Under the pieces are notes generated by a model. That model searched no databases and was not told the DNA's origin. It was given only the letters and a program-made list of their open reading frames with translations. From CAVRQM01 sp963822705 (GTDB lineage Bacteria; Pseudomonadota; Alphaproteobacteria; Acetobacterales; Acetobacteraceae), in the NCBI GenBank assembly GCA_963822705.1, contig CAWGIX010000001.1, positions 248,001 to 312,000 on the forward strand: a stretch of 64,000 bases of DNA, read 5' to 3'. Made by a program: the position numbers and the translations under genes. Every line of letters starts with the position of its first letter. The first letter of the stretch is position 1. Shown here piece by piece: positions 55,247 through 64,000 of this stretch.

Positions 55247-55331
55247 GGGGACCTCCGGATGAGATGGAGCGGCTGCGTTGCAGTCTGGCATGGGCTGCTG
55301 CATGATCAAGATGGCTATCGGGATATCAGGC

Positions 55332-56567
55332 ATGACTGCGGAGTCTTGGCGGTTACCAAAGCCGACTGCGCTGGGATCGCTGCTCGCTGCAAGGCGGCCG
55401 GGTTACGGCCTCGAGCGCGCATTCTACCATGATCCGCTGATTTACGCGCAGGATCTCGCCTGCATTTTCCAGCGGCACTGGGTATGCGCGGGACACGTCA
55501 GCCAAGCGACGGAGCCCGGCAATTTTTTTGTAATCGACGTCGACCGCGACCGAGTAATCGTGGTGCGGGACCAAGCTGGCCGCCTGCACGCGTTGCTGAA
55601 TGTATGCCGTCACCGAGGGGCGGAAGTGTGCACCCATCGCCAGGGAACGGCGAACTCGTTCGTTTGTCCGTACCACGCATGGACCTATGCGCTGGACGGC
55701 ACGCTGTCGGCCGCGCGGCACATGCCGTCCGATTTCAACCGGTCGGCGCACGGCCTCCGCCAACTCGCGCTGCGCGAGGCGGCCGGACTGGTGTTCGTCA
55801 GTTTTGCCCCCCTGCGCGGCGCGGAACCTCCCGGGTTCGATCGGGCGGCGCGCGCCCTGGCCGCCAGCGTCGGCCGCTACGGCTGGGAAAACGCCCGCGT
55901 TGCGCATCGCGAAACCTACGAGGTGGCCGGAAACTGGAAGCTCGCGGTCGAGAACTACGTCGAATGCTACCACTGCAGCCCGAGCCATCCGGAATACAGC
56001 CGGCTGCACGCGCTGGAACAGCCCGGGCCGCGGATTGCCCGGCTCAATGCCGCCATGGAGCAACGCACCGCAGCACTGGGTATCGAGGTGGTCTCTCTCG
56101 CAAGTTGGCCCAGCGATGACGGTAGCGAGGCCATCGACTGCTTTCGCTACGCGCTCTATGACGGCGTGCAAACCGGCAGCGAGGACGGCCGGGCGGTCGC
56201 GCCGTTGATGGGCGCGTTCACTGATTACGACGGCGGCGTAACCTCCATACACGTGGGCGGTGCGAGCTTCCTCCTGGCGTATCCCGATCACGGCGTGATC
56301 TATCGGTTCTGGCCCCTCGGCATTGACCGGTGCGGAATGGAGTTGATCTGGCTCGTGAGCGGCAACGCCGAGCCGGGGCGCGACTACGACGTGGAGCGCC
56401 TGACCTGGCTGTGGCGGGTCACGACCGAGGCGGACAAGCGCATCATCGAGCATGCAGCCCGCGGCGTGGCGAGCGCATTTTTCGAGCCGGGACCGCTGGC
56501 CCCGATGGAGGCCAACGAAGCTCGCTACCTCGACTGGTACTTGGCGGAACTGGCGCGACCTGATTAG
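55332..56567 (+). CDS. Rieske [2Fe-2S] oxygenase, alpha subunit
   Basis: The product has about 411 residues. The Rieske centre is VCRHRGAEVC (C-x-H) with SFVCPYHAWTYALDGTL (C-x2-H) at about 84-120. The catalytic domain has NWKLAVENYVECYHCSPSHPEY, giving two His ligands, with Glu in the position that bridges the two metal centres in most family members as Asp. Glu is known for the carnitine monooxygenase CntA. The class also includes glycine betaine demethylase (GbcA). Given the carnitine-type genes downstream, a quaternary amine substrate is plausible. The reductase partner is not in this window. Confidence 0.84.
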   Translation: MTAESWRLPKPTALGSLLAARRPGYGLERAFYHDPLIYAQDLACIFQRHWVCAGHVSQATEPGNFFVIDVDRDRVIVVRDQAGRLHALLNVCRHRGAEVCTHRQGTANSFVCPYHAWTYALDGTLSAARHMPSDFNRSAHGLRQLALREAAGLVFVSFAPLRGAEPPGFDRAARALAASVGRYGWENARVAHRETYEVAGNWKLAVENYVECYHCSPSHPEYSRLHALEQPGPRIARLNAAMEQRTAALGIEVVSLASWPSDDGSEAIDCFRYALYDGVQTGSEDGRAVAPLMGAFTDYDGGVTSIHVGGASFLLAYPDHGVIYRFWPLGIDRCGMELIWLVSGNAEPGRDYDVERLTWLWRVTTEADKRIIEHAARGVASAFFEPGPLAPMEANEARYLDWYLAELARPD

Positions 56568-56765
56568 CGGGCAGCGGCCGGGAAAGCGTGGGTGTAGCGT
56601 AGGTACGGTTAACCTGTGCTCTTATCCGAGCAGTCGCTCATTGAGACGCCAGTTATTAATTGAGACTTTTCGCGCCCAGTGCGGCAGTTTTGCGTTGCAG
56701 ACTTTTGTGTTCTGTTGATACGGTGTCGGCCGCCCGGGGCTAGAAGCTCGGGACTGGAAACTGGC

Positions 56766-59595
56766 ATGGCAACGATCAGCTGGCGCGGCACCTCTGGCAG
56801 CTGGACCAGTGCGCTCTCGTGGCAGACTTCTGCGGAGCCCGGGGCTACCGACGTGGCGCTGTTCAGCGCTACGGACACCAGTGTCGCAACCCTCGCGGCG
56901 CCCGCCTCGATCGGCGGCGTCGACCTTGTGACCGGAACACTGGCCACGGTGCTGCTGCAGGACACGCTTGGCCTCGGCGGCACGTTCCTGGTCGCTGGCG
57001 GAACGCTCGACCTGGCCGCGGGTGGTGTGATCGAAGGCGGAACGGTCGACATGACGGGCGGCGCGCTGGCGGCCACCGGAGGCATTGCCGACAACGTGGT
57101 CTGGCTAGGCCCGCTCGGGGACGGCCTCGCCATCACGGCGGCCACCGCCATCGCCACCCAGGCTGCCACGGGCAGTCTGGACGTTTCGGGCGCGCTCACA
57201 TTGGAGGGGGGCACGTACGACTCCTCCACGTTTACTTCCAGCACTTTTGCCACGCCATCGACCGAAATCGACGCGGCTGCCGGCGCCACAGTGATATTCG
57301 GCATCGGCACGATCGTCGACGCCACAGCCGACGATCCGTCGCATGCAGCGGAGGTTCAACCGGCCGCGACCGGCCTGTCGCTTGCAGGACCCGGCAGTCT
57401 CGCCAACAACGGGCTGCTTGTATCCGATCTGGCGCTCCAGCCGCTCACCCTGGCCAGTGCAAGCTTTCTGAACGCTGGCACCATTGCGCTTAACACCAGC
57501 ATCGTGCCCAGCGTGCAGCAGACTTTTTATGTTCAGACGGGAGGTGACGCGGTTCCTGTCACGCTGACCTTCGACCAGACGCTGGCACCTGCGCTGCTGA
57601 TCTCCTCGGCTATGTTCTCCAATTCCGGGACGATTATCGGACAGGCTGCGACCATGGCGGTAACCGGCGCCACCTTCTCGAATACTGGCGATATCGACCT
57701 GGGTACGGCAGTCGCGGAAATGCCGATCCATAGTACAACGACTGCCTATGTCGGGGCGGTCACGCTGGATTCCTCGCTGAGCATTGCGGCTTCGGTCCAA
57801 AACTTCCTCAATCTCGGCACGATCAAAGCAAGCAACATTCTGTTTGCGGACAATCTGACGCTGCAGCAGCTCGGCACCGTGCATGGCAACGTAACGCTCA
57901 CCGGCACATTCGATTTGGGTGGTGACACGCTGGACATCGGCCGCCTGGACCCGGGCGGCAGTTTCACCTTCACTGGCACCGTCGAGAACGGGACCTTGCT
58001 CATCGACGGCGGCAGCCTCGATACCGCGGGCGCCACGCTCCTCGAGGTTACAGTGGTGGACCAGGCTCCCGGAGTGGTGCTGGACGTTGCGTCCGGCACG
58101 GTAATGCTGGACTCGGTGACCACCGAACTGGCCTACACCACGGCGGCCTCAGTGGATCAGCTCACGGTTGTAGCCGGGGCGGTCGGCACGATCGACGACA
58201 TCGGCGCGCAGGCAGACGGCATGCTGCAGTTCGGCGCGGACACGCTCATCACCGACACCGTTTTCGGCAGCACGCTTGAGATTGGCGGTGCGGGAAGTTT
58301 CAGCGATGACGGCCAGATCACGCTGGCCGGAGCCGAACTCGATGTGACGACCCTTGAAGGCAGTGGGACCATCTCGCTGTCCGACAGCGCGGCGCTGAGC
58401 ATCGGCGCGCTCGACGCCGCCAGCGCGCTCACCATCGCGTTCGGTTCCGGCAGCAACCTGCTCACTCTTCCGGTCGGTTCCTCTGGCGTGAACGCGCTGG
58501 GTCTGACCCTCACGGGTTTGCAGCTGGGCAACTTGATCGATTTTGCCGGTGTGTCCTCGAATGCACCCATTGGCGACCCTTTCGGTTACCGGGAGCGCCG
58601 GCGTGCAGAATGGCATCCTGGATGTGCATGGTGCGTCGGGTGAACAAGCCAAGGTGACCCTGGGGGGAACCGGCGCGGGCCTGACCTTTGCAGTGAGCAG
58701 TGACGCCACGGGTGGCACGCTGGTCACCGTGTCCTGCTTCCGCCGCGGTACGCACATCGCGACCCCCGGTGGCGAGGTGCCCGTGCAGCGCCTGCGAATC
58801 GGCGATCTCATTACCACGGCGCACGGCAAAACCCTGCCCATCAAGTGGCTGGGCCGGCGCTGCTACAACCACAAGATTGTGGCGGCCCAGCCCCAGCTCC
58901 GTCCCGTGCGCATCGGCCGCGGGGCGTTGGGACATGGATTGCCGCGCCGAGTCTTGTACCTTTCCCCGTTGCATGGGCTGCTTTTGCATGCACCCGACGG
59001 TTCCGAGGTTGTAGTGCCGGCCGCTTGCCTGGTGAACGGATGCTCGATCACCCGCGCGCCGATTGCCGCCGTTTCCTACATTCACATCGAACTGGACGCA
59101 CCCGATGCGGTGTTCGCCGAGGGTGCGGCTGCCGAGACCTTCGTTGACTGCGACAGCCGCGAACTGTTCGACAACGCCGCCGAATATGCGGCGCTCTATC
59201 CCGACGATGACGGTTCGGCGAAATGGTCGTTTTGTGCTCCTCGAGTCGAAGATGGCTGGGTACTGGAGGCGATCCGCGCCTCGCTGCCGGAAGCACGGGC
59301 GCCGCAGACTGAATGCGGGCGACTGCACGGCCATGTCGACCGGTGCGCCGACGGTGTGATCGAGGGGTGGGTGATGGACCAGGAAGCGCCCGAAATCTCG
59401 GTCGAGCTGGAGGTGATGGCCGGGAGCGCCCAGGTGGCCTGCATCGTGGCCAATCGCTACCGCATGGACCTTGACCGGGCCGGACTCGGGCAGGGCGGCT
59501 GTGCCTTTTTGGCAGAAATTCCGCACCTCGATGAAGCTGCCTTGGCTTCGGTCCGGTTGCGCAGCCTGCGCACCGGGGCCTGGCTGTGCGCCTGA
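56766..59595 (+). pseudogene. second beta-rich Hint-domain protein, frameshifted
   Basis: Corrected length is about 943 residues. The N-terminus MATISWRGTSGSWTSALSWQ begins a long Gly/Ala/Thr-rich beta-solenoid (TLGLGGTFLVAGGTLDLAAG, TLEGGTYDSSTFTSSTFATP). One base near 58575 breaks the frame between VSSNAPIGD and TLSVTGSAGVQNGILDVHGA. After it, the Hint_2 domain starts at the Cys codon at 58735 (SCFRRGTHIATPGGEVPVQR, IKWLGRRCYNHKIVAAQPQL). The C-terminal domain VANRYRMDLDRAGLGQGGCA matches the paralog at 12489. It is inserted in the carnitine-type region. Confidence 0.8.
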
Positions 59596-59640
59596 GCGAT
59601 ACCGCCTAGGCGGAGCGCCGATCCTGCGCTAAGCGGGGAC

Positions 59641-60536
59641 GTGAACTTTGAGGTTTTTATCACCTGCGCGGTCACCGGCGCAGGCGACAGTTCCGCGCGA
59701 TCGGACAAGCTTCCGATCACGCCGGAACAGATTGCGGATGCTGCTATCGAGGCTGCTCAGGCCGGTGCGGCCATCGCGCATATCCATGTGCGCGACCCGG
59801 CAACCGGCAAAGGCAGCCGCGATCCGGCGCTCTATGCCGAGGTGGTCCAGCGCATCCGCAGTAGCGCTACCGATGTGATTATCAACCTGACCGCCGGTAT
59901 GGGCGGCGACCTGGTATTGGGCGACGCGGAACGCCCGCTGCCGGTGCATGCGTCCAACACCGACATGGCGGGTGCAACCGAACGGCTCGCGCATGTCGCA
60001 AATCTGCTGCCGGAGATCTGCACGCTTGACTGCGGCAGCATGAATTTCGCCGCTGGCGGCGACTACGTCATGGTCAACACGCCCGCCACGCTGCGCCGCA
60101 TGGCAGCCGAAGTACAGCCGCCTCGGGTCCGGCCGAACTGGAAGTGTTCGACAGCGGCCACCTCGTCATGGTCAAGGATCTTCTCCGAGAGGGCCTGCTG
60201 GAAAATCCGCTGCTGGTCCAACTCTGTACGGGCATCCCGTACGGCATGCCGGACGATCCACTCACGCTGCTCGCACTGACGAAAGCGCTGCCGGCCGAGA
60301 CGATTTTCAGCGCCTTCTCGATCGGCCGCATGCAGCTTCCGTATGTCGCCATGGCCGCCCTGGCCGGCGGCAATGTGCGAGTCGGTTTGGAGGACAACCT
60401 GTACCTTTCGCGCGGCGTGCTGGCCACGAACGGCGCCCTGGTCGAACGTGCCGCTACCATCCTCAGCGGCATGGGAGCCCGCGTGCTGGGATCGGCAGAG
60501 GTGCGCGAGAAATTGCGCCTCACGAAACGGGGATGA
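59641..60536 (+). pseudogene. BKACE/DUF849 beta-keto acid cleavage enzyme, frameshifted
   Basis: Corrected length is about 298 residues, a Zn enzyme that splits beta-keto acids with acetyl-CoA. GTG start. Motifs: ITCAVTGAGDSSARSDKLPI, AGAAIAHIHVRDPATGKGSR (His47, His49 bind Zn), INLTAGMGGDLVLGD, CTLDCGSMNFA. One missing G near 60120 breaks the frame before EVFDSGHLVMVKDLLREGLL; the remainder includes IPYGMPDDPLTLLALTKAL and VRVGLEDNLYLSRGVLATNG. In carnitine loci this enzyme uses 3-dehydrocarnitine. Its end overlaps the next start (ATGA). Confidence 0.82.
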
Positions 60537-62005
60537 GTGCGCCAGTTCCGTCGATCCGCCGCCTCGGCCTTCTGGGGGGCGGTGTTATCGGTGCCGGCTG
60601 GGCCGCCCGCGCCGTGCTGCACGGCATCGATGTGGCGATTTTGGACACCGACCCGGAGGCCGAGCGCAAGACGCAAGCAGTGATGCACAATGCGCGTCGC
60701 GCCTGGAGCCGGCTGACATTGGCCGCGTTGCCGCAGCCGGGTAGCTGGCGCGTCGTGCGCAGCGTGCAGGAGGCGGTGGACGGTGCGGAGTTCGTGCAAG
60801 AAAGCCTGCCGGAACGAGAAGATCTGAAAAGGTCGCTGCTGGCACAGGCAGAGCCGTTCATGGGCGCGGACGTGGTGATTGGCAGTTCCACGAGCGGTCT
60901 CCTTCCAAGCCGTCTTCAGACCGATATGGCGCATCCAGAACGTTTTGTTGTCGGCCATCCGTTCAATCCTGTCTATCTGATGCCCTTGGTGGAGATCGTC
61001 GGCGGCGGGCAGACGGCGGAGGCGACGAAGCAGCGCGCGGCGGCCTTCTATCGGCAATTGGGCATGCGCCCGCTGCTGCTGCGGCGCGAGATCGACGGTT
61101 TCGTTGCCGACCGCCTGATGGAGGCGCTGTGGCGCGAGGCATTGTGGCTCCTGCATGACGACGTGGCTACCGCGGAAGAGATCGATGATGCGGTGCGTTT
61201 TGGCCCCGGCCTGCGGTGGGCGTTCATGGGTAAGTTTTTGCTCTACCGCATCGCCGGCGGTGAGCCGGGGATGCGGCATTTTTTGCAGCAGTTCGGCCCC
61301 AGCCTTGCCTGGCCGTGGACCAAGCTGATGGACGTGCCGGCCCTCGACGACACGCTTCTGGAAAAGATCGTGGCGCAGTCCGACGCGCAGGCCGGCCATA
61401 GAAGCATCCGCGACTGGGAGATTGTGCGCGACGACTGCCTGGTGGGCATTTTGCAATCGCTCAAGGCCGAAGGCGTTGCCGCCGGTGAGGTGCTGACCGA
61501 GCACGAACAGGCTTTGGGCGCTGTTGGCGAGGCCGATGCAAGCGAGTGGCGCGGCCGGGTCGAGCCGGGCTGGATCGACTACAACAACCACATGACCGAG
61601 AGCCGGTATTTGCAAGTCTTCAGTCACGCCACCGATCTGCTGCTCGCTCGCATCGGGGCCGGCACCGACTACGTGCAGGCCGGAAACAGCTATTACACCG
61701 CGGAAACGCACATCGTGCATCTGCGGGAATTGTCCCTGGGCCAGCCGCTTCGCGCGCGCACGCAGGTGTTGGCGGCGGACGACAAGCGCATCCACCTGTT
61801 TCACACGATTCTGAACGACGAGGACGAAACGTCGGCCGCCACCGGTGAGCAGATGCTTTTGCATGTCAATCTCGCCGCCAAGCGCGTGGTCCCCGCCACG
61901 CCCGCCGTGCAGGCGCGGCTGCGCGCAGTTGCCGAAGCAAACTCGCATCGCCCGAAGCCCGATGCGGTGGGCCGGGCGATAAGGATGCCTCTGCAGCAAA
62001 AATGA
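60533..62005 (+). CDS. L-carnitine dehydrogenase fused to thioesterase
   Basis: The product has 490 residues in two domains. Residues 1-320 are a 3-hydroxyacyl-CoA-dehydrogenase-like NAD domain (RLGLLGGGVIGAGWAARAVL, GSSTSGLLPSRLQTDMAHPE, VGHPFNPVYLMPLVEIVGGG, EIDGFVADRLMEALWREALW), which oxidises the 3-hydroxyl of carnitine. From about 340 a hot-dog thioesterase follows (WRGRVEPGWIDYNNHMTESR, SYYTAETHIVHLRELSLGQP), expected to release betaine from betainyl-CoA. The fused form is known from carnitine dehydrogenases. Four-base overlaps on both sides show one operon. Confidence 0.85.
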   Translation: MSAPVPSIRRLGLLGGGVIGAGWAARAVLHGIDVAILDTDPEAERKTQAVMHNARRAWSRLTLAALPQPGSWRVVRSVQEAVDGAEFVQESLPEREDLKRSLLAQAEPFMGADVVIGSSTSGLLPSRLQTDMAHPERFVVGHPFNPVYLMPLVEIVGGGQTAEATKQRAAAFYRQLGMRPLLLRREIDGFVADRLMEALWREALWLLHDDVATAEEIDDAVRFGPGLRWAFMGKFLLYRIAGGEPGMRHFLQQFGPSLAWPWTKLMDVPALDDTLLEKIVAQSDAQAGHRSIRDWEIVRDDCLVGILQSLKAEGVAAGEVLTEHEQALGAVGEADASEWRGRVEPGWIDYNNHMTESRYLQVFSHATDLLLARIGAGTDYVQAGNSYYTAETHIVHLRELSLGQPLRARTQVLAADDKRIHLFHTILNDEDETSAATGEQMLLHVNLAAKRVVPATPAVQARLRAVAEANSHRPKPDAVGRAIRMPLQQK

Positions 62006-63153
62006 ATTTCGGGCTGACCCACGAGCAGGAACTGATCGTCTCCACCGTCCGCGACTTTGTGGAGCGCGAGTTGTATCCGCTGGAGGAGGAGGTCGAGCGC
62101 ACCGGGGCTTTGGCGACCGAAATCGCCCATGAAATCCAGCGCAAGGTCTTGGATCTCGGCTTTTACGCGCCGAACATACCGGCCGAGTTCGGCGGCGGCG
62201 GTTTGTCGCATTTGGACTTTGCCTTGCTGGAACGCGAGCTGGGCCGCACCAGCATGGCGCTGAACCACTGGTGGGGCCGGCCGTCCAACATTTTGTGCGC
62301 GTGCAATGCGGAACAGCGGGAGCGATATCTGCTCCCTTGCGTGCGCGGCGAGCGGATGGACGCGCTGGCAATGACCGAACCCGATGCCGGCTCCGATATC
62401 CGCGGCATGAAGTGCCGCGCGGTGCAGGCTGGCGGCGACTGGGTCGTCAACGGCACGAAACACTTCATCAGCCACGCCGACCTCGCCGATTTCGTCATCA
62501 CCTTCATCGCCACCGGCGAGGACACGTCGGGACGCAAGCGGATAACCTGCTTTCTGGTCGATCGCGGCACGGCCGGCTTTTCCATTCGCCCCGGCTACTG
62601 CAGCATCAGCCATCGCGGCTACGCCAACTGCATCCTGACGTTCGAGGACTGCCGGCTGCCATCGGCGCAAATACTGGGGGAGGAGGGGGCCGGGTTCGAG
62701 GTGGCCAATACCTGGCTGTTCGCGACGCGCATCACGGTTGCCGCAATGTGCGTCGGTCGTGCCCGGCGCGCGTTCGATCTTGCCGTGTCGCACGCGGCAC
62801 AACGGCGCCAATTCGGCCAGCCGATCGGAAAATTTCAGGGCGTCGGCTTCCAACTCGCGGACAGTATAACGGAAATTGACGCCGCCGATTTCTTGACTTT
62901 GGCGGCAGCCTGGCGTCTCGACCAGAGATTGCCGGCGAACCGGGAGATTGCGCAGGCCAAGCTGTATGCCTCGGAAATGCTGGCGCGCATCACCGATCGG
63001 GCCATCCAGATTTTTGGCGGCATGGGGTTGATGGACGACCTGCCGCTCGAGCGGTTTTGGCGCGATGCCCGCGTGGAACGCATCTGGGACGGGACCAGCG
63101 AAATCCAGCGCCACATCATCGCCCGCGAGCTGTTGCGGCCGCTCGGCGGGTGA
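62002..63153 (+). CDS. acyl-CoA dehydrogenase
   Basis: The product has 383 residues, a flavin enzyme introducing an alpha-beta double bond in an acyl-CoA. Motifs: NFGLTHEQELIVSTVRDFVE, YAPNIPAEFGGGGLSHLDFA, LAMTEPDAGSDIRGMKCRAV, FISHADLADFVITFIATGED, QRRQFGQPIGKFQGVGFQLA, IFGGMGLMDDLPLERFWRDA, RVERIWDGTSEIQRHIIARE. The substrate is unproven; gamma-butyrobetainyl-CoA or a related trimethylammonium acyl-CoA fits the neighbours. Both ends overlap neighbours by four bases. Confidence 0.91.
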   Translation: MNFGLTHEQELIVSTVRDFVERELYPLEEEVERTGALATEIAHEIQRKVLDLGFYAPNIPAEFGGGGLSHLDFALLERELGRTSMALNHWWGRPSNILCACNAEQRERYLLPCVRGERMDALAMTEPDAGSDIRGMKCRAVQAGGDWVVNGTKHFISHADLADFVITFIATGEDTSGRKRITCFLVDRGTAGFSIRPGYCSISHRGYANCILTFEDCRLPSAQILGEEGAGFEVANTWLFATRITVAAMCVGRARRAFDLAVSHAAQRRQFGQPIGKFQGVGFQLADSITEIDAADFLTLAAAWRLDQRLPANREIAQAKLYASEMLARITDRAIQIFGGMGLMDDLPLERFWRDARVERIWDGTSEIQRHIIARELLRPLGG

Positions 63154-64000
63154 CCCTCGCGCGCCTGCTGCGCCCGCAAACCATTGCGGTGATCGGCGGC
63201 GGACCGGCACGCGAAGTGGTCCGGCAGAACGATCGGCTGGGCTTTGCGGGCCAGGTGTTCCCGATCCATCCCTTCGCTGCCGAAGTCGCGGGGCACCGCG
63301 TGTTCCGCACTCTGGACGAATTGCCCTGTGCGCCGGACGCGGTGTTTCTGGCCGTCAACCGCCACCTCACCGTCGAGTACGTGCGCGATCTCGCGGCAAT
63401 GGGTGCGGGCGGAGTGGTGTCCTATGCGTCCGGCTTCGCCGAAGTCGGCGGCGAGGGCGTGACGTTGCAAAGTGCCCTGCGCGAGGCGGCCGGCAGCATG
63501 CCCGTGCTCGGCCCGAACTGCTACGGCGCGATAAATTTTTTGGACGGTGCCGCGCTCTGGCCGGACCAGCACGGTGGCGTGCGCGTATCGCGCGGCGTTG
63601 CCTTGGTGACGCAGTCCGGCAACATCGGGCTGAATCTCACGATGCAGCGCCGCGCACTGCCGATCGGCTTGCTCGTGACCTTGGGCAATCAGGCGGTGGT
63701 GGGCGCGTCCGCGTTGGTCGCGGCGCTGGCGCGGGACCACCGGATTTCGGCCATCGGCTTGCATCTGGAAACCATCGACGATGCCGATGCTTTTGCCGTC
63801 GCGGTAGCCGAGGCGCGTGCCAAAAAGGTTTTCGTGGTGACGGTGGTCGCGGGCGCCTCGCCCGAAGGTGCGGCGCTGGCGCTCAGCCACACGGCGCAGC
63901 ATGGCAGCTGCGGACGACGTGACGGATGCGTTTCTGCGAAAAATCGGCGTGGCCCGCGTGCAAACCTTGCCGGCGCTGATCGAGACGCTGAAGCTGCTGC
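63150..64000 (+). pseudogene. acyl-CoA ligase (NDP-forming, acetate-CoA ligase family), 5' part with frameshift
   Basis: GTG start overlaps the previous stop (GTGA). The CoA-binding domain reads LLRPQTIAVIGGGPAREVVR, GFAGQVFPIHPFAAEVAGHR, FLAVNRHLTVEYVRDLAAMG; the succinyl-CoA-ligase-like part has PVLGPNCYGAINFLDGAALW and LVTQSGNIGLNLTMQRRALP. After ALALSHTA the frame changes near 63893 (one extra C), then MAAADDVTDAFLRKIGVARV runs to the window end. About 283 of some 700 residues are visible. It probably activates the cluster's acid substrate with CoA. Confidence 0.78.

Noticed and set aside
60074..62371. Long minus-strand frame of 765 codons opposite BKACE and carnitine dehydrogenase
   Set aside because: It has the Arg/Pro/His-rich make-up of an antisense frame in GC-rich DNA and is opposite genes with clear motifs and overlapping starts.

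Overview
The window is high-GC bacterial DNA. Its gene content points to an alphaproteobacterium, most likely of the Acetobacteraceae/Rhodospirillales: a split F0 operon with paired b and b' subunits, thrB overlapping rnhA, DUF2934, CsbD and Hint_2 proteins. This placement rests on gene content and order, not on a database search.

Left chromosomal part (1 to about 16 kb): the 3' end of glyoxylate carboligase (gcl) with pyruvate kinase downstream; a decayed aceE fragment; thrB-rnhA; a small lipoprotein; the F0 operon atpI-atpB-atpE-atpF'-atpF on the minus strand; a LexA/S24-type regulator; pyrD; yqgE/algH; a Prx5-type peroxiredoxin; a CsbD-like protein; a large beta-rich protein with a Hint (autoprocessing) domain; DUF2934; and a MarR regulator. 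These genes are intact.

Central part (about 16.1 to 54.5 kb): one contractile-tailed prophage. Its late genes form one long minus-strand run: terminase, portal, scaffold-like protein, capsid, connectors, sheath, tube, tail chaperone pair with a -1 slippery site, short candidate tape measure, P2-type hub, spike and wedge (X, D, V, gp25/W, J, I), several giant fibre or tailspike genes, and a lysis block (GH108 muramidase, holin-like protein, lipoprotein) with a glycosyltransferase. At the right edge an XRE regulator diverges from a small gene, a DUF6362 gene and a NUDIX gene, across a control region with two operator-like palindromes. No integrase, transposase, replication or recombination gene is visible. 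Many of the phage genes carry single-base frameshifts, and one fibre gene has an in-frame stop.

Right part (54.5 to 64 kb): a class II aldolase divergent from a Rieske oxygenase; a second Hint-domain protein (frameshifted); then a tightly overlapping set: BKACE/DUF849 (frameshifted), L-carnitine dehydrogenase fused to a thioesterase, acyl-CoA dehydrogenase, and an NDP-forming acyl-CoA ligase that runs off the window. Together these look like carnitine or gamma-butyrobetaine catabolism to glycine betaine, with the Rieske enzyme possibly demethylating a quaternary amine.

Most disruptions are best explained by one extra base, often in a homopolymer, and they also occur in the right-hand metabolic genes. 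Residual sequencing error therefore has to be weighed against real decay wherever a gene is marked frameshifted.
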